45,868 nt of DNA from Scatosoma sp045542595. GTDB taxonomy: Bacteria > Bacillota > Clostridia > Christensenellales > Borkfalkiaceae. Below are positions 1 to 7,716 of this stretch, in pieces; the first letter of the stretch is position 1; each line of letters opens with the position of its first letter. The DNA lies in contig JAZQLI010000024.1 of NCBI GenBank assembly GCA_045542595.1, positions 1-45,868 on the forward strand. The letters run 5' to 3'. Made by a program: the position numbers and the translations under genes. Below the pieces are notes generated by a model, which saw nothing but the letters and a program-made list of their open reading frames with translations, did not search any database and was not told the DNA's origin.

Positions 1-87
1 AATTTTTATGTGCCAAAACATGTACCAAAACTTGACAAAAACGCGTGCAAAACGTAAAAACAACTAAATATTTATACAAAAATGCAA

Positions 88-128
88 AGAAAAAACCCAT
101 TTATGCATGTTTTCTTGCATAAATGGGT
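88..128 (-). terminator. Intrinsic terminator of the tRNA operon
   Basis: A perfect 13-bp inverted repeat (95-107 pairs with 116-128) has an 8-nt loop. Read on the minus strand it is followed by a run of T (plus-strand A run at 90-95). It lies six bases beyond the CCA end of the last tRNA gene, so it should end the tRNA transcript. Confidence 0.85.
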
Positions 129-133
129 AATTT

Positions 134-209
134 TGGTGGACGATCAGGGACTCGAACCCTGGGCCCACTGATTAAGAGTCAGTTGCTCTACCAGCTGAGC
201 TAATCATCC
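134..209 (-). tRNA. tRNA-Lys (anticodon CTT)
   Basis: The minus strand folds as a full cloverleaf of 76 nt. The acceptor stem GGATGAT pairs with ATCGTCC (one G-T pair), the D-arm contains AGCTCAGCTGGTAGAGC, the anticodon stem is ACTGA/TCAGT with loop CTCTTAA giving anticodon CTT, and the T-loop is TTCGAGT. Discriminator A and CCA are encoded. It is the last gene of the six-tRNA cluster and decodes AAG. Confidence 0.95.
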
Positions 210-217
210 AAAAAAAA

Positions 218-293
218 TGGTGGTCCATCGGAGGCTCGAACTCCGGACACCTTGATTAAAAATCAAGTGCTCTACCTACTGAGCTAATGGGCC
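218..293 (-). tRNA. tRNA-Lys (anticodon TTT)
   Basis: Cloverleaf of 76 nt on the minus strand with anticodon stem CTTGA/TCAAG and loop TTTTTAA, giving anticodon TTT (decodes AAA/AAG). The T-loop is TTCGAGC and CCA is encoded. Odd point: acceptor stem 5' GGCCCAT against 3' ATGGACC leaves a C3/A70 mismatch, while the other six pairs are Watson-Crick. Confidence 0.93.
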
Positions 294-321
294 ATAATAT
301 TTTGTGGGCAGCGCCACTTTG

Positions 322-397
322 TGGCTGGGGTGGCAGGATTTGAACCTACGAATGCCGGAATCAAAATCCGGTGCCTTAACCACTTGGCGACACCCCA
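322..397 (-). tRNA. tRNA-Gln (anticodon TTG)
   Basis: Cloverleaf of 76 nt on the minus strand. Acceptor TGGGGTG pairs perfectly with CACCCCA, with the U1-A72 pair typical of glutamine tRNAs. The anticodon stem is CCGGA/TCCGG with loop TTTTGAT, giving anticodon TTG. Discriminator G and CCA are encoded. Confidence 0.95.
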
Positions 398-406
398 GTG
401 TAATAG

Positions 407-484
407 TGGGGCGGGCGACGAGAATCGAACTCACGACCTCCAGGGCCACAATCTGGCGCTCTAACCAACTGAGCTACACCCGCC
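407..484 (-). tRNA. tRNA-His (anticodon GTG)
   Basis: Cloverleaf on the minus strand with the extra 5' G(-1) paired to C73, the histidine identity element, and encoded CCA. The anticodon loop TTGTGGC gives anticodon GTG. The last anticodon-stem pair (31/39) is A/C, so the stem closes with four pairs. Confidence 0.94.
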
Positions 485-490
485 ATATAT

Positions 491-567
491 TGGTGCGCCT
501 GAAGAGATTCGAACTCCTGACACACGGCTTAGAAGGCCGTTGCTCTATCCAACTGAGCTACAGGCGC
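491..567 (-). tRNA. tRNA-Arg (anticodon TCT)
   Basis: Cloverleaf of 77 nt on the minus strand. The acceptor begins GCGCCTG and pairs with CAGGCGC. The anticodon stem is ACGGC/GCCGT with loop CTTCTAA, giving anticodon TCT, which reads AGA/AGG. CCA is encoded. Confidence 0.95.
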
Positions 568-592
568 AATTGGATACGCCCCGCAAAATTAG

Positions 593-668
<76 letters not shown>

Positions 669-707
669 TTGTCACACTTCGCCGCCGTATCGACAACGCT
701 TGTATAT

Positions 708-736
708 AATAGCACTTCTGAAAAAAATTGTCAAAC
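708..736 (-). promoter_or_regulatory. Sigma-A promoter of the tRNA operon
   Basis: On the minus strand a consensus -35 TTGACA (731-736) is separated by exactly 17 bp from -10 TATTAT (708-713). It lies 40 bp upstream of the first tRNA, and nothing else faces it. Confidence 0.85.
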
Positions 737-882
737 AAAAAACGCGTATTTTTTTAAAAATTTGCAAATTTTTTTTGAGTGCATATTTTTTAACATAAAT
801 TCACAAAAAAATGTGAAAAATTTACGAAATAAAAAAAAGAATGAAAAATTCCGTGAAATCGTTTCCCTATTTAAAAAAAGTG

Positions 883-891
883 TGCTATAAT
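883..891 (+). promoter_or_regulatory. Extended -10 promoter facing purH
   Basis: TGCTATAAT is a perfect extended -10 element. The -35 region is poor. The only plus-strand gene downstream is purH, about 410 nt away, so the transcript would have a long leader running antisense to the small membrane-protein gene at 902-1255. Confidence 0.5.
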
Positions 892-901
892 AAAATGGTG
901 G

Positions 902-1255
902 TTAACGGATAATTAAAAATCCGAATCCCGAACGGAATAAAAGTACCCATAAATAAATATTGAGTACGCCTAGCAGTGGCATAATTACCATTAGAAATAA
1001 ATCTGAACGACGAAATTTCAATAAAAACATACAAACGTAAATGGTAATCGCTCCACCCAAAGCGCCTGTAATACACAGCTTTCCAACGTATTTTTGTGCG
1101 GGGCGCGGTTCGTTTTGGTTTGCGCTTGCAAGCGGTTCAGCTTGACGCTGCAAATCGGCTTTTACTTCTTCGTCCTTGAGTGATTTTACAAGTAAAAACG
1201 CGTAAAAATTGATGGCTAAAATATAGGCGATTAGCAATACATATAAAATAATCAT
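902..1255 (-). CDS. Small three-helix membrane protein, unknown function
   Basis: About 117 residues from the ATG at 1255. The order is one hydrophobic segment (residues 1-22), a charged linker (about 23-57, rich in K, E, Q and P), then two more hydrophobic segments (about 60-79 and 85-108). This alternation looks like a genuine integral membrane protein. The same frame stays open to 1342, but that part is antisense to the purH start and its ribosome binding site, so the shorter start is preferred. No start has a convincing Shine-Dalgarno sequence. I do not recognise the family. Convergence with the tRNA-side sequence and head-on overlap with the probable purH leader make its expression uncertain. 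Confidence 0.55.
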   Translation of the reverse strand: MIILYVLLIAYILAINFYAFLLVKSLKDEEVKADLQRQAEPLASANQNEPRPAQKYVGKLCITGALGGAITIYVCMFLLKFRRSDLFLMVIMPLLGVLNIYLWVLLFRSGFGFLIIR

Positions 1256-1307
1256 ACTTACAGTTTGTTTCAAAAAACCGTAAAAAATAACAGGAGATAT
1301 ATACATT

Positions 1308-2846
1308 ATGAAAAAAAGAGCATTAGTCAGTGTTTCCGACAAGGCAGGTATCGTAGAATTTTGTAAACGACTTGTTGCTTGCGATTATGAAATCATTTCC
1401 ACGGGCGGCACGGCGAAAGTATTAAAAGAAGCAGGACTCCCCGTTATCGGTATTAGCGAACTTACGGGCTTTCCCGAATGTTTGGACGGACGAGTAAAGA
1501 CGTTGCATCCTATCGTGCACGCAGGGCTTTTAGCAATGCGTTCTAACCCCGAACATATGGCGCAGTTAGAAAAACTCCAAATCAATACCATTGACGTTGT
1601 AGCGGTCAATTTATACCCGTTTAAAGAAACGATTTCCAAACCCGACGTAACGTTTGCCGACGCGGTGGAGAATATTGATATCGGTGGACCTACAATGATT
1701 CGTGCGGCGGCGAAAAACTATCAAGACGTAGCCGTTGTCGTTGATCCTAAAGATTATGAAAGAGTGCTTTCCGAACTTGAAAACGGCGAAATCACGTTGG
1801 ATACCAAAAAATATTTACAATATAAAGTATTCGCGCATACCGCGGTGTACGATAGTATGATTTCCAACTACTTAGCGCAACAGCTTGACATTCGTTATCC
1901 GGAAACGGTTACGTTTGCTTACGAAAAAACACAAGATATGCGTTATGGAGAAAATCCGCACCAAGGCGCGTCCTATTATAGCGAAGTTTTCCCCCGCGCA
2001 GGCTCGCTTTCTAAAGCAAAACAGCTTTGGGGTAAAGAACTTTCGTATAACAACATCAACGACGCAAACGGCGCGTTAGAGCTTGTAAAAGAATTTGACG
2101 AGCCTTGCGTTGTGGCGAGTAAACACGCAAATCCTTGCGGAGTAGGCGTAGGGGAAACCATTCACGAAGCGTACGTAAAAGCCTACGAATCTGACCCTGT
2201 ATCCGTATTCGGCGGTATTTTGGCGATTAACCGCGTTGTAGACGAAGCTACGGCAAAAGAAATCAATAAAATCTTTATCGAAATCGTTATTGCCGAAGGC
2301 TTTACTAAAGAAGCAATAGAAGTGCTTACAACCAAGAAAAATATTCGTTTATTAGAATTGCCTGATATCCGCGCAAAAAGAGAAAAAACAGCGTACGATA
2401 TGAAGAAAGTGTACGGCGGCTTGCTCGTGCAAGATTATGACGAAACGTTGTTCGCACAGGAAAACGTGAAAGTGGTAACCAAGCGCGCCCCGACGGAAGA
2501 CGAAATGAAAGCTTTGCTCTTTAACTGGAAAGTAGTAAAACACACGAAATCTAACGCTATCGTAGTAGGTAAAGCGGATAGAACGACGGGTATCGGTATG
2601 GGACAAACTAACCGTATTTGGGCGGCGCAGCAAGCCATTCAACACGCAGGCGAAGAAGTGAACGGCTCGGTTATGGCAAGCGATGCGTTCTTCCCTTTCC
2701 CCGATTGCGTAGAAGAATGCGTAAAAGCAGGTATCAAAGCAATTATTCAACCGGGCGGAAGCAAAAACGACCAGCTTTCTATCGACGCTTGCGATGCGGC
2801 AGGAATTGCTATGATTTTTGTAGGCGATAGACATTTTAGACACTAA
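1308..2846 (+). CDS. purH: Bifunctional AICAR transformylase / IMP cyclohydrolase
   Basis: This 512-residue protein performs the last two steps of de novo IMP synthesis, formylating AICAR with 10-formyl-THF and then closing the ring. The N-terminal third is the MGS-like cyclohydrolase domain (it begins RALVSVSDKAGIVEF and contains GGTAKVLKEAG, GRVKTLHP and NLYPF). The rest is the transformylase domain, with RYGENPHQ, SKHANPCGVG, SDAFFPFPD and IIQPGGS-type motifs, ending GDRHFRH as usual. The length is normal for the family. AGGAG lies about 12 nt before the ATG. No other pur gene is adjacent, so it stands alone here. Confidence 0.97.
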   Translation: MKKRALVSVSDKAGIVEFCKRLVACDYEIISTGGTAKVLKEAGLPVIGISELTGFPECLDGRVKTLHPIVHAGLLAMRSNPEHMAQLEKLQINTIDVVAVNLYPFKETISKPDVTFADAVENIDIGGPTMIRAAAKNYQDVAVVVDPKDYERVLSELENGEITLDTKKYLQYKVFAHTAVYDSMISNYLAQQLDIRYPETVTFAYEKTQDMRYGENPHQGASYYSEVFPRAGSLSKAKQLWGKELSYNNINDANGALELVKEFDEPCVVASKHANPCGVGVGETIHEAYVKAYESDPVSVFGGILAINRVVDEATAKEINKIFIEIVIAEGFTKEAIEVLTTKKNIRLLELPDIRAKREKTAYDMKKVYGGLLVQDYDETLFAQENVKVVTKRAPTEDEMKALLFNWKVVKHTKSNAIVVGKADRTTGIGMGQTNRIWAAQQAIQHAGEEVNGSVMASDAFFPFPDCVEECVKAGIKAIIQPGGSKNDQLSIDACDAAGIAMIFVGDRHFRH

Positions 2847-3067
2847 ACGTAGAAACTGTATAAATCAACAGGGATATTATACACGAAACAAAAGATGAAT
2901 AGGATAGTAATTTTTATAATAAAACACGCTCTTATTTGTATTATCACGCCTAATAACGTACTAAGATGATTCACTTCTTTATCGCGGTATTTGGCACGAT
3001 AATAGTGCTGTATGGCACTCTTTGGACGGCGTTGCCTATGTAAGTCCTTTAATTATTGTTATAAAAT

Positions 3068-3093
3068 AAAAGCGAGCTTGAAAGCTCGCTTTT
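3068..3093. terminator. Bidirectional terminator between purH and the DUF1071 gene
   Basis: AAAAGCGAGC (3068-3077) and GCTCGCTTTT (3084-3093) form a perfect 10-bp stem with a 6-nt loop, flanked by A and T runs on both sides. It sits between convergent genes and can serve both. Confidence 0.8.
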
Positions 3094-3108
3094 ACATTTG
3101 AAAAAACT

Positions 3109-3699
3109 TTAATTGCGTAAAGGCTTATTTTCGGGTTTTTTCTTTTCCCGTTTATCTTTTTGTTCTTGCAATACGCCGCGCACGGCTTCGCACTCGTCCG
3201 CGCCCCAATCAGCGAAAGGAACTCCAAGTTGTTTTTCATACCATTTTACCGTTTTTCCTATTTCCTGTACGCCCCAAACGTCGCGTAATTCTTTTTCGGT
3301 AATCGGTTCGAAATCTTTAGGGATATCGGGTAAATCTTCTCCTGCATAAATGTATAAACCCAACCCAAACATAGCGAGATTTTTCGTTAAACAGCGCATA
3401 ATCGCCTTGTTGATTTCCGTCATTTTAGGCTGTAAAACGGTATTGTTACGCATATCCATAACAGGCAACCACATTTCATACGTTTTATCGCCTGCCGTTA
3501 CTTCCGTTTGTACCATATATCCCATTTTCTCATTCCCCGAACAAAACGTACCGTCAAACGGATTTACTTTATACGTTGCGTCGGGGTATACTTTTTTAAA
3601 TTCCGCCCAAGCAAACGCCCAAGAAAGGTAGGTTAAGCTACCTTTCTTTTCCGTTTTATCGTTTACGTTTATTGCATATACTTCTTCAAATTTTGTCAT
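3109..3699 (-). CDS. DUF1071 / Sak-type single-strand annealing protein
   Basis: The 196-residue protein begins MTKFEEVYAINVNDKTEKK, then LTYLSWAFAWAEFKK, PVMDMRN, EINKAIMRCLTKNLAMFGLGLYIYAGEDLP. These are the signature blocks of DUF1071, a Rad52-like (Sak) annealing protein used by phages for recombination of single-stranded DNA. The C-terminal 30 residues are a lysine- and glutamate-rich tail. An AGGGA Shine-Dalgarno sequence lies 8 nt before the ATG. In phages this gene sits with SSB, exonuclease or replication genes. Here it stands alone next to an att-like tRNA fragment, so I infer a leftover of an integrated element. Whether it is still expressed cannot be told. Confidence 0.85.
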   Translation of the reverse strand: MTKFEEVYAINVNDKTEKKGSLTYLSWAFAWAEFKKVYPDATYKVNPFDGTFCSGNEKMGYMVQTEVTAGDKTYEMWLPVMDMRNNTVLQPKMTEINKAIMRCLTKNLAMFGLGLYIYAGEDLPDIPKDFEPITEKELRDVWGVQEIGKTVKWYEKQLGVPFADWGADECEAVRGVLQEQKDKREKKKPENKPLRN

Positions 3700-3763
3700 T
3701 TTATATTCCCTAAAACAGTATGGGGGAGTTTGATGATTTTATACGTGAAATAAAAATACAAAA

Positions 3764-3797
3764 AAATAAACCCAAAAAAGAGCGTTCGGGTTTATTT
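3764..3797 (-). terminator. Terminator behind a tRNA 3' end remnant
   Basis: A perfect 10-bp stem (3764-3773 with 3788-3797) is followed on the minus strand by a T run. It lies 5 nt beyond the CCA of the tRNA fragment at 3803-3825, the position expected for a tRNA gene's own terminator. Confidence 0.7.
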
Positions 3798-3802
3798 GTG
3801 TT

Positions 3803-3825
3803 TGGTGACCTTATCGGGACTCGAA
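3803..3825 (-). other. tRNA 3'-end fragment, probable att site
   Basis: The minus strand reads T-loop TTCGAGT, stem CCCGA, acceptor TAAGGTC, discriminator A, CCA: the last 23 nt of a tRNA gene. Upstream of the T-loop the match stops at once (no TCGGG to complete the T-stem and no anticodon arm). A 3'-terminal tRNA fragment followed by a native terminator is what tyrosine-recombinase integration leaves at one end of an island. The intact tRNA would lie at the far end, beyond higher coordinates. Confidence 0.65.
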
Positions 3826-3877
3826 GCCGTTCGCGAAGGCGCGGAAAGCCTTATAAATAAAGGGTTGTAGCGTTTCC

Positions 3878-3896
3878 TGCCCCAAGATTGCCCCAA
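3878..3896. repeat. Paired TGCCCCAA repeats, candidate integrase arm sites
   Basis: TGCCCCAA occurs at 3878-3885 and again at 3889-3896, 11 bp apart (one helical turn), about 55 bp inside the tRNA fragment. Short direct repeats at this distance are typical arm-type binding sites of tyrosine integrases. Function is inferred from position only. Confidence 0.4.
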
Positions 3897-3963
3897 AATA
3901 ATTATTAATTAAAGCAACCGAATTTTGTCTAAATTATCTTGTTATATACTTTGATTTTCAACG

Positions 3964-3994
3964 CTATCAGGGTTAAACGCCCTGATAGTTGCTT
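3964..3994 (+). terminator. Hairpin, possible terminator
   Basis: CTATCAGGG (3964-3972) and CCCTGATAG (3980-3988) pair perfectly around a 7-nt loop, followed by TTGCTTTT. No gene immediately precedes it on the plus strand, so it may be a relic. Confidence 0.4.
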
Positions 3995-4365
3995 TTCAAA
4001 CGAGAATTATAGGAAATTTATATTTTAAATAGTCTTTTATTTAATTACAAAGACGGAACGAAAACAGTACTCTTGCCAGAGTGCGATATTTTGTTCGTCG
4101 GTTTGGATACTAATTGCTTGGCTCCACCAAAAACGTATAATCCGAACCACTTAATCGTAACGAGCGAATGGTTCGGATTTATATTTGTTTTGTACAAAAT
4201 TTAACATAAAAGGACTGTTTTTAGGGTTAAAAATAGTCCTTTTACTTTTTAAAATAAAAAATAATAATCTTATTGTAGACAATCAACCGACGACACCATT
4301 AAAAGAAAAATTGCTTAAATATTGAAATTTATCCTTGTTTTTGATATTTTTAATGATATTTTATA

Positions 4366-4394
4366 TTGTAGAATAAATTTGTTTATGCTATACT
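4366..4394 (+). promoter_or_regulatory. Promoter of the serine hydrolase gene
   Basis: TTGTAG (4366-4371), a 17-bp spacer and TATACT (4389-4394), with an extended TG two bases before the -10. It lies about 170 nt upstream of the start at 4566. Confidence 0.5.
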
Positions 4395-4565
4395 GTAAAT
4401 TCAAGATAGGCTTATTATATTCGCCAGTCTTAATGTCGAATGCTTGGAAATGGAGTAATCAGACATTACTCAAAATGTTCGCATTGCTATCACTGCGCGC
4501 GAAAGAATTAGCCTATTTGCGTGTTTACGCATAAAAAGTAGAAACGTATTAAAAGGAGAGTGAAA

Positions 4566-6044
4566 ATGTTTGAAAAAATAACGCCCGAACAAGCAGGGAT
4601 AAGTAGTAAAACGGTGATGGAGTTTATTGAAAAATTAGAAAAACGTGGTGCTGCAACGCACGGACTTTTGTTTATGAAAGGGGATAAAATTTTTACGGAA
4701 GCGTATTGGACGCCTTTTCATAAGGATTTTTGCCATAGAATGTATTCGCAAACGAAAAGCTTTGTCAGTATTGCGATTGGACTTTTAGAAGAAGAGGGCA
4801 AGCTTTCTTTGGATAATAAAATCGTCGATTATTTTCCTGAAAAATTAGACGGGGAAGCACAGTATTATCATAAAACACAAACGATTCGAGAGATGTTGAT
4901 GATGAGTACAGCAGGCGGCCCTTCGTCTTGGTTTAGATGCGGCGATCCTGATAGAACCCATCAATATTTTAACGAAAAAAGAAATTTGCACCCGTCGGGA
5001 ACCATATGGGCGTATGATAGTCCAGGCACACAAGTGCTTACTTCGCTTGTGGAAAAGTTGACGGGTAAATGTTTATTGGATTATTTAAAAGACAAATTAT
5101 TTAACGAAATGGGGGCATTCCAATCGGCTACCATTTTAAAGACTGCAAACGGGGATTCGTGGGGAGATTCCGCTATGATTTGTACGCTTAGGGATATGGC
5201 GGTCTTTGGTCGATTCGTTATGAATTACGGTGTATGGAACGGCAAACGATTGATGAATGAAAAATATCTTCGTGAAGCTACCTCTGATCTTGCAGATAAT
5301 TCAATGACCTCGCATTATTCGACTTACCATCAAGGCTACGGATATAAAATTTGGAGAGTATGCGGAAATGGTTTTGCGTTTGTGGGAATGGGAGACCAAC
5401 TCACTGTTTGCTATCCGGACAAAGACCTTTTATTTGCTTGTATATCGGATAATCAAGGTACGGCGTTGATTAGAGAAATGATATTCGCAAACTTGGAAGA
5501 TATGTTTGTGGATAATATAAAAGAGGAGCCTTTATCTAAAGACGAACAAGCGTACAAAGAATTAAATGAATTGATTTCGGGTTTGAAACTGAGAAGTATA
5601 AAAGGAATGGAAGATTCGCCATTTAGGGATGAGTTGAACGGTAGGGAATATATCTGTGAAAAAAATCCGATGGGCATAACGAAATTCTCGTTTGCCTTCC
5701 ATGATGCGAAGCACGGGGAATTTCGTTATACGAATGGACAAGGCGATAAAACGATTCCGTTTGGGATAAATCATAACGTATTTGGAAAATTTCCGCAACT
5801 TGGGTATTCGAATGAATATGGTGCAATAGCGACTACGAACGGCTTTACGTATGATGATGCGGTGTCTTGTGCGTGGCGCAGAGAAAAGGAGTTGTTATTA
5901 TTCGTACAAGTTATAGACAGGTATTTTGGAAATATGAACGCAAGATTTTCGTTTAAAGGAAATGAAGTTTATGCAACGTTTCAAAAAACAGCGGAATCGT
6001 TTATGTGTGAATACGAAGGAACATTGATAGGAAGAAAGGCATAA
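4566..6044 (+). CDS. Beta-lactamase-fold (class C type) serine hydrolase
   Basis: A 492-residue protein of the penicillin-binding/esterase superfamily (PF00144 type). The nucleophile motif is SQTK at residues 61-64 (SxxK) and the second motif is YDS at 150-152 (YxS/N). Typical surrounding text is EEEGKLSLDNKIVDYFPE, ..LVEKLTGKCLLDYL and ..MAVFGRFVMNYG. The C-terminal 170 residues form a separate beta-rich domain. There is no signal peptide, so it is cytoplasmic. The ATG at 4566 is preferred over the GTG at 4560 because AGGAG ends 7 nt before it. Such proteins include esterases and deacetylases, and next to a GDSL remnant and a glycan locus a deacylase role on glycan substrates is possible. 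The substrate cannot be told from sequence. Confidence 0.88.
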   Translation: MFEKITPEQAGISSKTVMEFIEKLEKRGAATHGLLFMKGDKIFTEAYWTPFHKDFCHRMYSQTKSFVSIAIGLLEEEGKLSLDNKIVDYFPEKLDGEAQYYHKTQTIREMLMMSTAGGPSSWFRCGDPDRTHQYFNEKRNLHPSGTIWAYDSPGTQVLTSLVEKLTGKCLLDYLKDKLFNEMGAFQSATILKTANGDSWGDSAMICTLRDMAVFGRFVMNYGVWNGKRLMNEKYLREATSDLADNSMTSHYSTYHQGYGYKIWRVCGNGFAFVGMGDQLTVCYPDKDLLFACISDNQGTALIREMIFANLEDMFVDNIKEEPLSKDEQAYKELNELISGLKLRSIKGMEDSPFRDELNGREYICEKNPMGITKFSFAFHDAKHGEFRYTNGQGDKTIPFGINHNVFGKFPQLGYSNEYGAIATTNGFTYDDAVSCAWRREKELLLFVQVIDRYFGNMNARFSFKGNEVYATFQKTAESFMCEYEGTLIGRKA

Positions 6045-6102
6045 CTTTATTTTTTACAAAACAATTAAGAATTATATAATAACTATAAAAGGAGAAAGAC
6101 GT

Positions 6103-6506
6103 ATGAATATTTATCAATATATGTCGGTTGGTGAAACTGAAAAGCCTTTGGATAGGATTGTAACAGACGGTGGATTTTGCTCCATTTTCCGTACAATCGC
6201 TTGTATAGGCGATAGCCTTTCTTCGGGCGAATTTGAATCGGTTAAGGAAGACGGAAGTAAGCGTTATTAGAACAATTTACGCAATTTTTTGATAGGACGT
6301 ATTTGATTGATTTGTATACGTATGCTCCAGTAAACGACGAGGCGTATAGGAAACGTTTTCGGCTTGGGCATATGACACCGACGGGGTATGTGCTGACAGC
6401 GCGTATGATAGAAAGTTATATCGATTGCCTAATTCGAAAATATCCCGAAGATTTCAATCAAGTAGGTTTTATCGGCACAGACCTTTATTATTTACCTGAA
6501 GAATGA
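6103..6506 (+). pseudogene. GDSL/SGNH hydrolase, broken by internal deletion and frameshift
   Basis: The first part (6103-6270, with GGAGAAAG before the ATG) encodes 55 residues ending in the catalytic block I motif IACIGDSLSSGEFES and then a TAG stop. Directly after it, in a frame shifted by two, the sequence continues with FDRTYLIDLYTYAPV and then GHMTPTGYVLTARMIESYID to 6506. That is the C-terminal block carrying the catalytic His of SGNH hydrolases. The middle of the enzyme, including the blocks with the oxyanion-hole residues, is missing. Together this is an inactivated carbohydrate-esterase-type gene with a deletion junction near 6265-6270. Confidence 0.8.
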
Positions 6507-6547
6507 TAACTATTATTTGTATATAAAACGAGAAAAAGGAAGGAGTT

Positions 6548-7618
6548 ATGAAAGTTTTAATTGGTGGGGATATATCCATTACGGAAGATTGTGAAAGGTT
6601 GTTTGCAATACAAGATGACGAAACGTTATTTACCGACGTAAAGCCGTTGTTTCAAAATGCTGACGAAGTGATTGTCAATTTAGAATGTGCGGTTACAGAA
6701 TCGGAAAACCGTATCAAAAAATGCGGACCTAATTTAAAAGCACCTCTTGGTACGGTGGAAACGCTCAAAAAGGCAGGGGTAACGGTTTGTGCTATTTCCA
6801 ATAATCATATTTTTGATTTTGGAAAAGAGGGGGCAAACGATACCATTACGCAGTTGGAAAAAAACGGCATATCATGGACAGGCTTTGGACAAAACGAAAC
6901 CGATTCACGCAAGAATTATATTTTTACGGATGGAAAAATCAAAGTGGCGGTTATCGCTGTTTGTGAACACGAATACACATACGCTTTGCCTGACAGAATG
7001 GGGGCGAGGCCTTACGATCCGTACGACACCAACGACGACGTTATAGAAGCAAAAAAACAGGCGGATTACGTTGTGGTGTTATACCACGGCGGAAAAGAAC
7101 ATTGCCGTTATCCGTCGCCCAGACTGCGTAAACTTTGTCAATCGCTCATAAAACACGGTGCGGACGTCGTTTTATGTCAACATAGCCATTGCGTCGGTTG
7201 TTATGAACAATTTCAAGACGGTCACATTCTCTATGGGCAAGGAAATTTTCACTTTATTTGGGATGCGTGGAGTGGTAGCGGCAAAGACCGTTGGAACAAC
7301 GGCTTGGTAGTTGCGTTGGATTTTCAAGAAAAGATAAAAATAGAGTTTATTCCCGTGGTAGTAGACGGGCAAGGCATACGCGTTGCAAATGAAATGGAAA
7401 CGCGGGATATTATGACAGGTTTTAATGAGCGCAGCGAAAGTTTGAAAACGGATGAATGGTTGAATAAATGGCGGGAATATTGTAATAGTGTACAAGGTGG
7501 GTATAAATGTATTCCGCAAGAGTTGGAAAATCGATTTGGGCATTATTTGGATTGCGAGGCGCACACCGACGTTTGGCGAGAACTTTATAAAACGTGGAAT
7601 CACACGAACGAAAAATAA
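6548..7618 (+). CDS. CapA-family metallophosphatase-fold protein
   Basis: A 356-residue protein of the PGA_cap/CapA family (PF09587), a calcineurin-like phosphoesterase fold. Visible blocks in order are GGDISI near the N-terminus, VNLECAVTE, AISNNHIFDFG, VVVLYHGGKEH, LCQHSHCVG and YGQGNFHF. These carry the Asp, Glu, Asn and His ligands expected for a metal site. It lacks the N-terminal membrane anchor of capsule-type CapA, so it is probably cytoplasmic. AAGGAGTT lies just before the ATG. It follows the broken GDSL gene by 41 nt, so they may once have formed one unit. The real substrate of this family is mostly unknown. Confidence 0.85.
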   Translation: MKVLIGGDISITEDCERLFAIQDDETLFTDVKPLFQNADEVIVNLECAVTESENRIKKCGPNLKAPLGTVETLKKAGVTVCAISNNHIFDFGKEGANDTITQLEKNGISWTGFGQNETDSRKNYIFTDGKIKVAVIAVCEHEYTYALPDRMGARPYDPYDTNDDVIEAKKQADYVVVLYHGGKEHCRYPSPRLRKLCQSLIKHGADVVLCQHSHCVGCYEQFQDGHILYGQGNFHFIWDAWSGSGKDRWNNGLVVALDFQEKIKIEFIPVVVDGQGIRVANEMETRDIMTGFNERSESLKTDEWLNKWREYCNSVQGGYKCIPQELENRFGHYLDCEAHTDVWRELYKTWNHTNEK

Positions 7619-7716
7619 TAATTTGTATTTTTGAAAGATATCCTGAATTTTAATCTTTTTAAATCTTTATGTATTAAGATAAAAAAAGTTTGCGATATTT
7701 CGATGGTTTTTGATAA

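Larger units (their letters stand above)
3826..4365. other. Gene-free stretch beside the att site
   Basis: No credible gene is seen. It holds the paired TGCCCCAA repeats, a 9-bp hairpin (3964-3988), and an 11-bp inverted repeat with a 19-nt loop (4139-4149 with 4169-4179) preceded by GGCTCCACCA at 4121-4129, which looks like a tRNA or tmRNA 3' end but has no T-arm before it. The composition is very AT-rich. It reads as decayed junction DNA of an integrated element. Confidence 0.45.

Noticed and set aside
2895..3043. Two overlapping tiny frames after purH (24 and 25 codons, the second hydrophobic, from 2966)
   Set aside because: No ribosome binding site, and hydrophobic tiny frames are common by chance in AT-rich DNA; kept only as a possibility.
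4090..4130. tmRNA- or tRNA-like end GGCTCCACCA before a hairpin
   Set aside because: The bases before it do not form a T-arm or any cloverleaf, so only the last few bases resemble a tRNA end. It could be a second att relic, but the match is too short.
4322..4534. 70-codon frame before the serine hydrolase
   Set aside because: It begins inside the promoter region, has no ribosome binding site, and its composition looks random.
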